64,000 nt of DNA from Halorientalis sp. LT38 (GCF_037031225.1 NZ_JAYEZN010000001.1:558001-622000); one strand, 5' to 3'; positions 1 to 7,876 are shown, counted from the first letter of the stretch. Numbers and translations are program-made. Notes: a model not told the origin generated them from the sequence alone.

Positions 1-861
1 GTCGTCGGGACCGGGCTGGCCCTCCACGACGGGGTGTTCGCACCCGCGGCCGCGGTAGCGGCGCTGCTGGGCGCGCTCCTCCTGCAGGTCGGCACCAACT
101 TCGCGAACGACTACTACGACGCGGTCAAGGGGACCGACTCGGCCGACCGGGAGGGGTTCACCCGCGTCACCGCCGGCGGGCTGATCGAGCCGGCGCGCGT
201 CAAGCAGGCGATGGCCGCCACCTACGCGCTCGCGGTCGTCGTGGGACTGTACCTCGTCTACGTCGGCGGGCTCCCGATCCTCGTCGTCGGCCTCTCGAGC
301 ATCGCGGCCGGCATCGCCTACACGGGCGGCCCCTACCCCTACGGCTACCGCGGGCTGGGCGACCTGTTCGTCTTCCTCTACTTCGGCGTGATCGCCGTCG
401 TCGGGACCTACTACGTCCAGGCGGCCTCGGCGCTCGCGTCGGTCGACCCGCTCGCCCTCGGGATCCCCGAGGGGACGGTGACCGCGGCGGCGCTGACCGC
501 CAGTCTGCCCGTCGCCGGCCTCTCGACCGCAATCTTGATCGTGAACAACGTGCGGGACCGCGAGGAGGACGCGGCGGCGGGCAAGCGAACGCTCGCCGTT
601 ATGTTCGGCTACGGGTTCAGCCGCGTCGAGTGGCTGGCGATGGTCGGGATGGCATACGTCGTCCCAGTCCTGTTCGCCCTGGACCCGGCGTTCGGGCTGT
701 CGGCGCTGCTGCCGCTGGTGACGCTCCCGCTCGCCCTCGTCCTGACCATGATCGTGTTCTCCCGGACCGACGGGGAGGCACTGAACCCGGCGCTAGAGCG
801 GACGGGACAGCTACTGGCGATCCACTCGGCGCTGTTCGCGATCGGCCTGGCACTCACATGA
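1..861 (+). CDS. menA: 1,4-dihydroxy-2-naphthoate prenyltransferase MenA (5' end cut off by window)
   Basis: This is a UbiA-superfamily membrane prenyltransferase that attaches the isoprenoid tail to dihydroxynaphthoate in menaquinone synthesis. The reading frame is open from base 1, so the true start lies outside the window. Both aspartate-rich motifs are visible: NFANDYYDAVKGTD near the start of the visible part and NNVRDREED about residue 180. Seven or more hydrophobic helices separate them. The gene ends in an ATGA overlap with menC, and menE follows, so this is a men operon, which supports MenA over other UbiA members. Confidence 0.88.
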   Translation, partial: VVGTGLALHDGVFAPAAAVAALLGALLLQVGTNFANDYYDAVKGTDSADREGFTRVTAGGLIEPARVKQAMAATYALAVVVGLYLVYVGGLPILVVGLSSIAAGIAYTGGPYPYGYRGLGDLFVFLYFGVIAVVGTYYVQAASALASVDPLALGIPEGTVTAAALTASLPVAGLSTAILIVNNVRDREEDAAAGKRTLAVMFGYGFSRVEWLAMVGMAYVVPVLFALDPAFGLSALLPLVTLPLALVLTMIVFSRTDGEALNPALERTGQLLAIHSALFAIGLALT

Positions 862-1892
862 TCGACATCCGACCGTACCACCTGGATCTGGCACGCCCGC
901 TGGAGACCGCCCGCGGCACTATCGCCGAGCGCGAGGGCTTCCTCGTCAGGATCCGGTACGCCGATCGGTCGGGGCTGGGCGAGGCCGCGCCGCTACCCGG
1001 CTGGACCGAGTCCCTCGACGCCTGCCGGGAGGCCCTGGAGTGGGCACCGGACCTCGCCACCGACGAGGACTGGGGCGTCGCACTCGGCGAAACCTCCGCG
1101 CCGGCGGCGCGACACGCCCTGTCGCTCGCGCTCTCCGACGCGCGGGCGAAGTCCGACAACACGCCGCTCTACCGCTACCTCGGCAACGAGCGCCTCGTCC
1201 GCCGGGTGCCGGTCAACGCCACCGTCGGCGACGGCCCGCCGCAGGAGACCGCCCGACGAGTCGCCGAGGCCGTGGACCAGGGGTTCGACTGCGTGAAGGT
1301 CAAGGTCGGCGCACGGAGCGTCGACGAGGACGCCGCCCGCCTGCGTCGGGTCAGGGAAGTGGTCGGCGACGACGTCGTCCTCAGGGCCGACGCGAACGCG
1401 GCCTGGGACCGGGACGAAGCCGAACAGGCCATGGACGCATTCGACCCCCTGGACCTCGAGTACCTCGAACAGCCGATGGACGCGGACGAAGTGGCCGCCC
1501 ACGCCGGCCTCCGGAACGGCGGCAACGAGGTCCCTATCGCACTCGACGAGTCGCTCGCCAGTCGCCCCGTCGCGGACCTGCTGGCCGCCGAGGCCGCCGA
1601 CTACCTCGTCCTGAAGCCGATGGCGCTGGGCGGCCCCGACCGGGCGCGAGGGATCGCCCGGCAGGCCAGACAGGCGGGCGTGACGCCCGTGATCTCGACC
1701 ACGATCGACGGGGTCGTCGCCCGGACCGCCGCCGTCCACGTCGCCGCGGCCATCCCCGAGATACCGGCCTGCGGGCTGGCCACGGCCGACTGGCTCGCCG
1801 AGGACCTGGGGCCCGACCCCGCGCCGGTCGCGGACGGACAGATCGAAGTCCCCCAATCCAAGGGGCTGGGCGTCGACCTCGGTGACGAGTGA
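858..1892 (+). CDS. menC: o-succinylbenzoate synthase MenC (enolase superfamily)
   Basis: MenC dehydrates SHCHC to o-succinylbenzoate in menaquinone synthesis. The start is the ATG at 858, which overlaps the menA stop; an open frame upstream is only read-through. The product is about 344 aa, normal for the family. It has an N-terminal capping domain, then a barrel with KVKVG (catalytic KxK region), RADANAAWD and YLEQP metal-ligand motifs, and DESL. LKPMALGG carries the second catalytic lysine. The neighbours menA and menE separate it from muconate-cycloisomerase or dipeptide-epimerase relatives. Confidence 0.9.
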   Translation: MIDIRPYHLDLARPLETARGTIAEREGFLVRIRYADRSGLGEAAPLPGWTESLDACREALEWAPDLATDEDWGVALGETSAPAARHALSLALSDARAKSDNTPLYRYLGNERLVRRVPVNATVGDGPPQETARRVAEAVDQGFDCVKVKVGARSVDEDAARLRRVREVVGDDVVLRADANAAWDRDEAEQAMDAFDPLDLEYLEQPMDADEVAAHAGLRNGGNEVPIALDESLASRPVADLLAAEAADYLVLKPMALGGPDRARGIARQARQAGVTPVISTTIDGVVARTAAVHVAAAIPEIPACGLATADWLAEDLGPDPAPVADGQIEVPQSKGLGVDLGDE

Positions 1893-3382
1893 TGGACTGG
1901 CCGACCCGCGACCTCGTCGCCGCCCGCGCCGCCGCGACGCCCGACCGCACAGGCATATTCGACGCCGATACCGGTGAGAAAGTGGCCTATCGCGAGTACG
2001 ACGCCGCCGTCGGCGACCGGGCCGGCGAACTCGCCGCCCTGGCCGACGGGACGCCCGACCGGATCGCCCTCCTGCTCGACACGCGCCCCGCGTTCGCAGA
2101 GCTGTTCTTCGCCGCGATGCGACTCGGCACGACCGTCGTCCCGCTGAACGTCCGGCTCACGGCGTCGGAACTGACAGCGCAGGTCGAGCGGACCGACCCG
2201 GACGCGCTCGTCTGCGAGTCCGAGACCGAAGCGACGGCCACCGAGGTCTTCGACGGCCCGGTCGCCTCTGTCGACGAGAGCGAGCGAGCGGGGGTCAGAG
2301 AGCTCGCCGAAATGGACCGGGAGTTCGTCGAGCCGGCGACGCTCTCTCCCGAGACCGAGCAGCTGATTCTCTTTACCTCCGGAACGACCGGCCGGCCGAA
2401 GGGCGTCCGGTTGACCGTCGGGAACCTGGTGGCCAGCGCCACCGCGTCGGCGTACCGGCTGGGCGTCTCGCCCGACGATCGGTGGTGCTGCTGTCTCCCT
2501 GCCTACCACATGGGCGGGCTCGCACCCATCCTTCGGTCGGCGCTCTACGGCTCGACGGTCGTGATCCAGCGGACGTTCGATCCCGAGGCGACCGCGAACG
2601 TGGTCGCGGCGCGGGATGTCACCGGAATCTCGCTCGTTCCGACGATGCTCTCACGGATGCTCGACGCGGGCTGGACCCCGCCCGAGCACCTCCGGTTCGT
2701 CCTGCTGGGCGGTGCGCCCGCGACTGACGCGTTGCTCGACCGCTGTCGCGAGTTCGACGTCCCCGCCTACCCGACCTACGGGATGACCGAGACGGCCTCC
2801 CAGATCGCCACGGCGACGCCCGCCCAGACCGCTGCCCATGAGGGCACGGTCGGCCAGCCGCTCGTCAACACGACGGTAACGGTCGTCGACGAGGACGGCG
2901 AACCGGTCGGTCCGGGCGAGTCCGGCGAGATCGTCGTCGACGGACCGACGGTGACCGCGGGCTATCTGGACCCGGAGGTGACCGAGGCGGCCGTCGGCGA
3001 GTACGGCCTGCACACCGGCGACGTGGGAACGCGCGACGCCGACGGCCGGCTCTGGGTCCACAACCGCAAAGACGACCGGATCGTCACCGGGGGCGAGAAC
3101 GTCGACCCCGGCGAGGTGGTAGCCGTGCTGCGGGACCACGACGCCGTTCGGGATGCGGCAGTGGTCGGCCTCGACGATCCAGAGTGGGGCGAGCGCGTGG
3201 CCGCGCTGGTCGTGCCGAGCGAGGGAGCGGCGCCGACCGTCGAGGCGATCGAATCCCACTGCCGGGAGCGACTGGCCGGGTTCAAACTCCCCAGGACCGT
3301 GACCTTCGCCGAGGAACTACCCCGGACGGCGTCCGGGACCGTCGATCGAGAGGCAGTCCGGGCGCTGTTGCGCGAGGCGTGA
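1892..3382 (+). CDS. menE: o-succinylbenzoate--CoA ligase MenE
   Basis: This is an acyl-adenylate-forming enzyme that activates o-succinylbenzoate with ATP and CoA. The P-loop-like motif [13 protein letters not shown] is near residue 155, YGMTETASQ near 300, [14 protein letters not shown] near 380, and the C-terminal hinge and catalytic-lysine region includes [11 protein letters not shown]. The length of about 496 aa is usual for the family. The ATG at 1892 overlaps the menC stop; a GTG one codon earlier is possible. It is the last recognisable gene of the men operon, since the next gene is on the opposite strand. Confidence 0.9.
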   Translation: MDWPTRDLVAARAAATPDRTGIFDADTGEKVAYREYDAAVGDRAGELAALADGTPDRIALLLDTRPAFAELFFAAMRLGTTVVPLNVRLTASELTAQVERTDPDALVCESETEATATEVFDGPVASVDESERAGVRELAEMDREFVEPATLSPETEQLILFTSGTTGRPKGVRLTVGNLVASATASAYRLGVSPDDRWCCCLPAYHMGGLAPILRSALYGSTVVIQRTFDPEATANVVAARDVTGISLVPTMLSRMLDAGWTPPEHLRFVLLGGAPATDALLDRCREFDVPAYPTYGMTETASQIATATPAQTAAHEGTVGQPLVNTTVTVVDEDGEPVGPGESGEIVVDGPTVTAGYLDPEVTEAAVGEYGLHTGDVGTRDADGRLWVHNRKDDRIVTGGENVDPGEVVAVLRDHDAVRDAAVVGLDDPEWGERVAALVVPSEGAAPTVEAIESHCRERLAGFKLPRTVTFAEELPRTASGTVDREAVRALLREA

Positions 3383-3423
3383 CGGCTCCGTCGTCGGTAG
3401 CGGTGCGGACCGGCTCGTCGCGA

Positions 3424-3525
3424 TCAACGGCCGCCGCACTTGCTCCAGCCACAGTGATGGCAGAAGGGACACCCGCCTTCGGGGACGACGTCCGGATTCC
3501 CGCAGTCGGGACAACACTCGGGCAT
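3424..3525 (-). CDS. 33-aa zinc-ribbon microprotein, orphan paralogue of provirus Orf3
   Basis: A very short gene encodes 33 residues with six cysteines: CPDCGN near the start, then GGCPFCHHCGWSKC. The paired CxxC knuckles should bind zinc. It is nearly identical to the provirus protein at 7680-7784 (about 26 of 33 positions). The pattern also recalls the cysteine-rich C-terminal tail of B12-dependent ribonucleotide reductases (my inference). The homology extends upstream through a 15-codon micro-ORF and a regulatory region. No integrase or Orf2 accompanies this copy, so it is either a remnant of another SNJ2-type element or a domesticated gene. Confidence 0.72.
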   Translation of the reverse strand: MPECCPDCGNPDVVPEGGCPFCHHCGWSKCGGR

Positions 3526-3526
3526 C

Positions 3527-3574
3527 TCAATCGCTCACCTCTCCGCCGTCAGTCGTGGGTTGCGAGCACCACAT
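3527..3574 (-). CDS. 15-aa conserved leader micro-ORF before the zinc-ribbon gene
   Basis: The 15-codon frame starts MWCSQ and ends EVSD, then TGA, one base before the zinc-ribbon ATG. The second copy of this locus (7786-7833) has the same length, the same stop-to-start spacing and the residues M-W-C, Q, D and EVS in common. An AT-rich TATA-like stretch about 22-26 bases upstream of its ATG suggests a leaderless transcript that begins at this codon. Translation of the peptide is inferred from conservation only. Confidence 0.45.
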   Translation of the reverse strand: MWCSQPTTDGGEVSD

Positions 3575-3617
3575 ACCCCACGCGATGGCCCGCCGATAGT
3601 AAGGTCTAGGAGGGGCG

Positions 3618-3705
3618 TTTCCGGAAATTCCGGTTCTGTCGCTATCTGGCCCGACGTATCGAGAGTGGCTCTCTCGCAGCCGGCTCTCGATTTCCGGGTT
3701 TCTCG
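3618..3705. promoter_or_regulatory. Two TTTCCGG-type sites upstream of the orphan microprotein locus
   Basis: TTTCCGGAAATTCCGG begins at 3618 and TTTCCGGGTTTC begins at 3691, a separation of 73 bp (close to seven helical turns). The provirus copy has equivalent sites at 7877 and 7950 with the same separation. They lie about 45 and 117 bp upstream of the micro-ORF start, where an operator or looping site would be expected. The binding protein is unknown. Confidence 0.45.
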
Positions 3706-3848
3706 TGGAGCGCAACCATCTCGTACGGCAACAGTGCTACGGGCTCCGAGGACGCCGATGGGTGTCCGTCGTATACGGGGACGACGTCGATCCCCCCAAG
3801 TTCAGGTGCTCGACGTGCTGTCGAACCTAATTGGTGAAAACGTCGTGC

Positions 3849-4265
3849 TCAGGCCGCCGACTTGGATCCCAGTTCGTCGGAGACGGCCGAGAGAACGCGC
3901 TCGAACCGGTCGGTGACCTCGGTCGCGATGGAATCGAGCGCGTCGTTGTCTGCGATGCCGACCAACTGCCCCGGATCGACGGCACTCACGACGATATCGC
4001 TGTCATCGGATTCGTAGACGACGACGTTACACGGGAGGAGTGCGCCGAGTTCGATCTCCTCGGTCAGTCCCTCGTGTGCCAGCGGCGGATTGCAGGCTCC
4101 GAGGATTCGGTACTGGCGGAATTCTTCGTCGAGTTTCTCCTCGAGCGTCGCCTGAATGTCGATGTCACAGAGGACGCCGAATCCCTCGTCTTCGAGAGCA
4201 GCAGTCGTCACGTCGACGACGTCGTCGAACTCACCAGTGACAGATGTCTGTATTGTGTATTCCAC
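3849..4265 (-). CDS. DUF302 domain protein
   Basis: The protein is about 138 aa and has the DUF302 pattern: an amphipathic start (EYTIQTSVTGEFDDVVDVTTAALEDEGFGV is the N-terminal strand-helix, only partly quoted as EYTIQTSVTG), then ILGACNPPLAHEGL and LLPCNVVVYE. Conserved cysteines sit in GACNP and LPCNV. The start is taken as the GTG at 4265, next to the family N-terminus; the open frame upstream runs through the promoter. DUF302 proteins are small soluble proteins of uncertain function, often near metal or redox genes. It may share control with the SHOCT and wHTH genes to its right. Confidence 0.82.
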   Translation of the reverse strand: MEYTIQTSVTGEFDDVVDVTTAALEDEGFGVLCDIDIQATLEEKLDEEFRQYRILGACNPPLAHEGLTEEIELGALLPCNVVVYESDDSDIVVSAVDPGQLVGIADNDALDSIATEVTDRFERVLSAVSDELGSKSAA

Positions 4266-4276
4266 GAAATAGTATA

Positions 4277-4290
4277 CCCCGTCCACGGGG
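4277..4290. promoter_or_regulatory. CCCCGT-2-ACGGGG palindrome just upstream of the DUF302 start
   Basis: Perfect 6-bp inverted arms with a 2-bp centre lie 12 bp upstream of the GTG start of the DUF302 gene, close to a TATA-like GTATACT. The position fits a repressor operator at the transcription start. The membrane winged-helix protein at 5307-5900 is a candidate regulator, by proximity only. Confidence 0.35.
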
Positions 4291-4360
4291 TTAACCGTTG
4301 GGTGCCGCAAGGGTGGGCGTCGGTGGTGTGACGGATCGGCTGGAACGGCAACTCGTCCGG

Positions 4361-4714
4361 TCATCCGGACCGTTCGAGCTGTTCCCGTCGTCGATCGAAT
4401 TCGTCGTCCGACAGTTCACCGCGGGCATAGCGCTCGCGGAGAACCGACAGCGGCTGTTCTTCGTTCCCGTCAGATCCCCGGTTGAAGAGCGCATAGACGA
4501 GGTAGAGCGGGACGGCGACGAGGAGCCCCATCCAGAGGAGTCCCCAGAGCCCCATCGCTCCGCCGAAGAGGCCCCAGCCGCCGCCCATCATTCCACCGCC
4601 GTAGCTCCCGCCACCGTGAGCAGCAGCCGTTCCAGTCGTCGCGACCAGCAGCGGGACGGCGAGGATCGCGAGTCGCCGAGCACTGCGTCCGATGTGAGGT
4701 GTGGGTTGGGTCAT
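4361..4714 (-). CDS. SHOCT-domain small membrane protein
   Basis: The protein has 117 residues. An N-terminal hydrophobic stretch to about residue 32 is followed by a Gly/Met-rich linker (GGGMMGGGWG), a membrane helix near 55-75 and a C-terminal SHOCT helix-hairpin (LRERYARGELSDDEFDRR). SHOCT domains are short oligomerisation or anchoring modules. The Met/His-rich exterior resembles metal-handling proteins, which agrees with the His/Met-rich neighbour. Function is otherwise unknown. Confidence 0.82.
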   Translation of the reverse strand: MTQPTPHIGRSARRLAILAVPLLVATTGTAAAHGGGSYGGGMMGGGWGLFGGAMGLWGLLWMGLLVAVPLYLVYALFNRGSDGNEEQPLSVLRERYARGELSDDEFDRRREQLERSG

Positions 4715-4769
4715 AGTCTTGGGTTGGTGAACTGGTGTTCTATCGAAGCGATCGAAACGAGCAGGGCCG

Positions 4770-5066
4770 TCAGCAGTGGCCCTGCGCGTACGTCCGGCCG
4801 TCGTGGTCGTCGTCAGCCATGTCCTGGGCCATCTCGTCGACGGTCACACCCATGTGCGACTCCATCCACTCGACGCTCCCGGGGCCCATGTGCTCGGTCA
4901 TCTGTGCCTCCATCCAGGCCGCCCATTCGTCGGCGGTCCCGTCGGACGGGTGCGCGTCGTCCGCGGTCGTGTCGGTGCCGTGTGCGCTGGCCACGGGGAC
5001 GGCGAACGCGAGTGCGACGATCGCGAGCGCCACGAGCAGCCAGCGGCCGAGTTTGAAGTTGGTCAC
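4770..5066 (-). CDS. Small exported His/Met/Asp-rich protein
   Basis: The product has 98 residues with a signal peptide (LLVALAIVALAFAVPVASAHG) of which the cleavage region is AVPVASAHG. The mature part is acidic and rich in methionine and histidine (EAQMTEHMGPG, MESHMGV) and ends in GHC. Spacing of Met and His residues suggests a surface copper or silver binder, which is an inference. It lies between the SHOCT gene and the winged-helix gene on the same strand and may be co-regulated with them. Confidence 0.65.
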   Translation of the reverse strand: MTNFKLGRWLLVALAIVALAFAVPVASAHGTDTTADDAHPSDGTADEWAAWMEAQMTEHMGPGSVEWMESHMGVTVDEMAQDMADDDHDGRTYAQGHC

Positions 5067-5306
5067 TGTCTTTCCCCTCGGTTACTCGTAGGACCGCTCG
5101 AGGGTTATCTCGATGGGTGTGAACGCAAATCGGAGAACGTTCGAGAACGTGTATCGGACGATCTAATCGTCTTTCAGGAATCAGACCGTTCATCCGGCCC
5201 GAATTCGCCGGGGTGGCACGCACCCTTCACCTGGGACGGGACCGATATGGAAGAAGTGGCCGTGATGGTGCAGTTTTCGACGGATCTGGATCGTGCGACC
5301 GGTCCG

Positions 5307-5900
5307 CTAGTTCGACTGGTTCTGCTGTAAGTCGTCGCTCGGATAGATGCGATACGTCCGGCCCTGGCGCTCGCGATACAGGAGCCCGCGCTTTTCGAGC
5401 GCGGTTACCGTCTGACTCACCTTGCTCTTCGAGAAGTCCGACCGATCCCTGAGTTCGATCTGTGTGATGCCGGGCGAGGAGAGGACCGGTTCGAGAATCC
5501 GGCGCTCGTCGTCCGGCAAGAGGTCCAATACGCGAGCCCGTGGCTGAGCCTCTGGATCGATATCCCCCGCCGATTGTGTGGCTTCCGCCGTCGATTCGGC
5601 ACTCTCAGGATCGGGCGGATTCGCCGCTTCGTTCCGTGAGCGGTCGCGTCCCTCCGTGCTCGTGACCTCGTCCCGGACCACGAGATATCCCCCACCGATG
5701 ACGGCCGAGGCGAGGACGGTCCCGAGAACGTACCAGAGCGGATTCGGCCCGTGGACGGACCCCATCGACGTGCCCATCATCGAGCCCATCCGCTCGAAGG
5801 CCTGCTGTTGCTGGTACGCGTCCCAGCTGAGCGCTCCGCCGACGACGACGATGGTCGCGACCAGGCCACCGACGACGGTATCGGCTCGCCGTCGATTCAT
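5307..5900 (-). CDS. Membrane-anchored winged-helix (MarR-like) regulator
   Basis: The N-terminus has two membrane helices, near residues 7-25 and 55-75, separated by a Met-rich loop (MGSMMGTSMGS). A charged disordered linker follows, then a C-terminal winged helix near residues 130-190 (ITQIELRDRSDFSKSKVSQTV, of which SKSKVSQTV is the recognition helix). Start chosen at the ATG at 5900; the open frame extends 18 codons upstream without a typical N-terminus. It may be a one-component sensor of an envelope or metal signal for the DUF302/SHOCT cluster. Confidence 0.75.
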   Translation of the reverse strand: MNRRRADTVVGGLVATIVVVGGALSWDAYQQQQAFERMGSMMGTSMGSVHGPNPLWYVLGTVLASAVIGGGYLVVRDEVTSTEGRDRSRNEAANPPDPESAESTAEATQSAGDIDPEAQPRARVLDLLPDDERRILEPVLSSPGITQIELRDRSDFSKSKVSQTVTALEKRGLLYRERQGRTYRIYPSDDLQQNQSN

Positions 5901-6285
5901 CTCCTCCACCCCGATCCGCCGAGATACTCGCTCATGCAGCAGCGTTTGCGACACGTCGCTGTAGCAGTTTTGATTGGCAGGCGCAATACACTGGGCTGCC
6001 TGGCCACGAAACTCGATTTCGCGATGCGGCGTTCAGCGATGCTCACGGCTCTTGACGGTGTTGCCGGCGACGTCGTCTCCCTCCGGACGACCCTGCGACT
6101 ACCAGGGTTCGAATCCCAACTCGAACAGACACTGGTTCCGACGCACAGGTGGCGAGCTCACGCGACGCGGTGCTCGCCGGGTAGTGCGTCGGAAAACGAG
6201 TGGACTCGCGGGGGTCTCGCGAGCGAAGCGAGTGAGACCTCGCGAGGGAACGAACGACTGACCGAGCGAAGCGACGGAAGGAGTG
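5901..6285. other. Non-coding junction between chromosome and provirus
   Basis: No convincing gene is present. A tRNA T-arm-like string GGGTTCGAATCCC occurs near 6104-6116 but cannot be folded into a tRNA. Further right are the first copy of the att-like core (6199-6213) and an imperfect hairpin with arms GGTCTC (6213-6218) and GAGACC (6234-6239) that contains the GAGCGAAGCGAG string. Confidence 0.5.
6199..6213. repeat. Extra copy of the att core, outside attL
   Basis: The 15-mer AGTGGACTCGCGGGG is identical to the core at 6286-6300 and to the tRNA-Ala 3' end at 21836-21850. It lies 87 bp outside the presumed attL. It may be a footprint of an earlier insertion or a tandem attachment site. 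Confidence 0.5.
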
Positions 6286-6300
6286 AGTGGACTCGCGGGG
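6286..6300. repeat. attL: 15-bp copy of the tRNA-Ala 3' end
   Basis: AGTGGACTCGCGGGG matches 21836-21850 exactly. Partial likeness continues for a further 8 bases (GTACGAAC here, ATTTGAAC in the tRNA). It lies 110 bp from the stop codon of the integrase gene. A core of this length agrees with the 14-bp repeats reported for the SNJ2 provirus. Confidence 0.7.
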
Positions 6301-6410
6301 GTACGAACGACTCGTCCCGTCGCTGTCCTGCGATTTGCTCGGAATACTGTTCTCGATGACGGTGGGATTCTGACGAATCCCGGTGCCCTCTGTCGGTTTC
6401 ATGGTTCGAA

Positions 6411-7418
6411 TCATGCTTCCTCCAAGAACTCACGGCGAATCTGCATCTTCTCGCGGTCGGTTCGCTGGTCGTAGTGCTTGTCGAGTACGTCACCCGACAC
6501 GTTCATCCGGTCGCTGACGATCTCCTCCGGGATGCCCCCGCGCAGGTGCTTCGTGATACTCCCGCGGCGGAGCGCGTGTGGAGAACGGCTACTCGGGCAC
6601 TCGCTGGCCTTCTTGTAGCTCATCGCCTCGCACGTCTCCGGGTCGCGGTCGTGGGGGCACTCCGTAATCATACACGGGCGCGTGAGTCGATAGACCGACT
6701 CCCGAACGCTCGTGTCACTGTATCGGCCCTCCCGGCTCGTGATGAGCGGGTCGCGGCCGTAGTTGTCCGTCACGTCGCGGCGGTGATGCCGAATGTAATC
6801 CTGAATCACCTCCATGTAGTAATCGCCGATAGCAATCGAGCGCTCGGCGGCCTCGCCGTTCTTCAACGGCGTCCCGGTATCCGGCCGGTGCCGGAGATCG
6901 AGACACCGAGCGTCGGTGTCGAAGTCGTCCACGTCGAACGCACGGAGGCTTCCCAGGCGAATACCCGTGTGCCAGAGGATTCCCATGATGACGTGGTTCC
7001 GGCTGGCGTACTCGAATCGGTCCAGGTACTCCAGAATCGCCTCGGCGCGCGACTCGTCGAGCTGTTCGTCGCGCGCTTCCTCGGCGTTCTCAAGGTCCGG
7101 CATCATGACGCGCTCGCGCATCCCCGGCTCGACGGCATCGATAGCTGCCGCGAACTCCAGGAAGACACGGAGCGTCGCCAACTGCCCGCGGAGCGTCACC
7201 TTGCTGACCCCATCGTCGAGCCGCCAGACTCGGAACCGGTGCAGGTCGCGCCCGGTTAGGTCGTTCAGGTTGTCGATCTGCTCCTCAGCGCAGAACTCGA
7301 CGAACGAATCCAGCCGGTAGCGGTGGTTCTGGTGGCTCTTCTCCGATAGCTCCGGCTCGCGGTGGTTCAGGTACATCCGAACCGCCTCGCCGGGCGAGAT
7401 CGGCTCAAGATCACTCAT
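6411..7418 (-). CDS. Tyrosine recombinase (SNJ2-type integrase)
   Basis: The enzyme is a 335-aa site-specific recombinase that integrates or excises the provirus at tRNA-Ala. The N-terminal SAM-like DNA-binding domain spans about 1-105. The catalytic domain has Arg154 in TGIRLGS, the H-x-x-R box at His281/Arg284 (SPHALRRGS), and Tyr316 in DKHYDQ. A Cys/His insertion sits near 250-275. The ATG at 7418 was chosen because the frame upstream overlaps Orf2. Its start overlaps the Orf2 stop by 8 bases, so Orf3, Orf2 and Int form one transcript running toward attL, as described for SNJ2. Confidence 0.9.
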   Translation of the reverse strand: MSDLEPISPGEAVRMYLNHREPELSEKSHQNHRYRLDSFVEFCAEEQIDNLNDLTGRDLHRFRVWRLDDGVSKVTLRGQLATLRVFLEFAAAIDAVEPGMRERVMMPDLENAEEARDEQLDESRAEAILEYLDRFEYASRNHVIMGILWHTGIRLGSLRAFDVDDFDTDARCLDLRHRPDTGTPLKNGEAAERSIAIGDYYMEVIQDYIRHHRRDVTDNYGRDPLITSREGRYSDTSVRESVYRLTRPCMITECPHDRDPETCEAMSYKKASECPSSRSPHALRRGSITKHLRGGIPEEIVSDRMNVSGDVLDKHYDQRTDREKMQIRREFLEEA

Positions 7419-7683
7419 CGACGGCCCTCCACGCGGCGAGTTCCTTCGCCATGCCTCGGAGCGTCTGCACCACGACCGGGTGCGTCGACTCCGCGACCTC
7501 CTCGATGAACGCCTCGTCGGCACCGAGCGGCGCGACGTTCCGGGCGGCTTCGCGGGGCGTCTCCCCGTAGCTGATGACCCGGCCCGTCGCTCGCGCGCCG
7601 CACAAGCCCAACTGCTCCTCGCGGGGCAGCCCGAACACGTCGAAGTCCGGGCGCGGGTGGGGCTTCGGCAGGTTCTCCGTCAT
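7411..7683 (-). CDS. Integrase accessory protein, Orf2-like
   Basis: The protein has 90 residues. It starts MTENLPKPHPRPDF and continues with FGLPREEQLGLCGARATG and a helical half with ETPREAARNVAPLGADEAFIEE, here cited by ETPREAARNVAP. There is no recognisable DNA-binding fold by eye. Position and size match Orf2 of the SNJ2 Int-Orf2-Orf3 operon, where Orf2 and Orf3 are required for integration but not for excision. The start overlaps the Orf3 stop (ATGA) and the stop overlaps the integrase start. Confidence 0.72.
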   Translation of the reverse strand: MTENLPKPHPRPDFDVFGLPREEQLGLCGARATGRVISYGETPREAARNVAPLGADEAFIEEVAESTHPVVVQTLRGMAKELAAWRAVDE

Positions 7684-7784
7684 CGGCCACCTCCGCACTT
7701 GCTCCAGCCGCACCGGTGGCAGAAGGGGCAGCCGCCTTCGGGGACGATCTCGGGATTCCCACAGTCAGGGCAGCGCTGTGGCAT
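7680..7784 (-). CDS. 34-aa zinc-ribbon microprotein, Orf3-like integration partner
   Basis: Thirty-four residues hold six cysteines: RCPDCGNPE near the start and GGCPFCHRCGWSKCGG near the end. This is a zinc ribbon built from CxxC knuckles. It is the first full-length gene of the integrase operon and overlaps Orf2 by ATGA. By analogy with SNJ2 it should take part in integration, perhaps by helping the integrase bind DNA. An orphan paralogue lies at 3424-3525 outside the element. The gene is too short for most gene finders and is easily missed. Confidence 0.75.
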   Translation of the reverse strand: MPQRCPDCGNPEIVPEGGCPFCHRCGWSKCGGGR

Positions 7785-7785
7785 C

Positions 7786-7833
7786 TCAACTACTCACCTC
7801 TGGGTCGTCACTTGCCGTTTGCAAGCACCACAT
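7786..7833 (-). CDS. 15-aa conserved leader micro-ORF of the integrase operon
   Basis: The frame starts MWCLQ and ends EVSS, then TGA, one base before the Orf3 ATG. It matches the micro-ORF at 3527-3574 in length, spacing and residues (M-W-C, Q, D, EVS). A TATA-like CCTAAGT lies about 26 bases upstream of the ATG, as expected for a leaderless haloarchaeal mRNA starting here. Translation is inferred, not shown. Confidence 0.45.
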   Translation of the reverse strand: MWCLQTASDDPEVSS

Positions 7834-7876
7834 ACCCGATCCGAGGGCCGTCTGGCACTTAGGCCGTGCAGGGGTG

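Larger units (their letters stand above)
3424..3705. repeat. Diverged duplicate of the provirus orf3 promoter-gene module
   Basis: The segment is homologous, in the same orientation, to about 7680-7965 in the provirus. The zinc-ribbon gene, the micro-ORF, the shared stretch around AGCACCACATACCC, and the two TTTCCGG sites occur in the same order, and the sites are 73 bp apart in both copies. Only this part of the integrase operon is present here. Confidence 0.65.

Noticed and set aside
6090-6160. tRNA-like T-arm string GGGTTCGAATCCC
   Set aside because: The T-stem has only three pairs and no acceptor or anticodon stem can be found on either side.
6185-6300. GAGCGAAGCGAG strings that might suggest a CRISPR array
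   Set aside because: There are only two or three imperfect repeats, no regular spacers and no cas genes.
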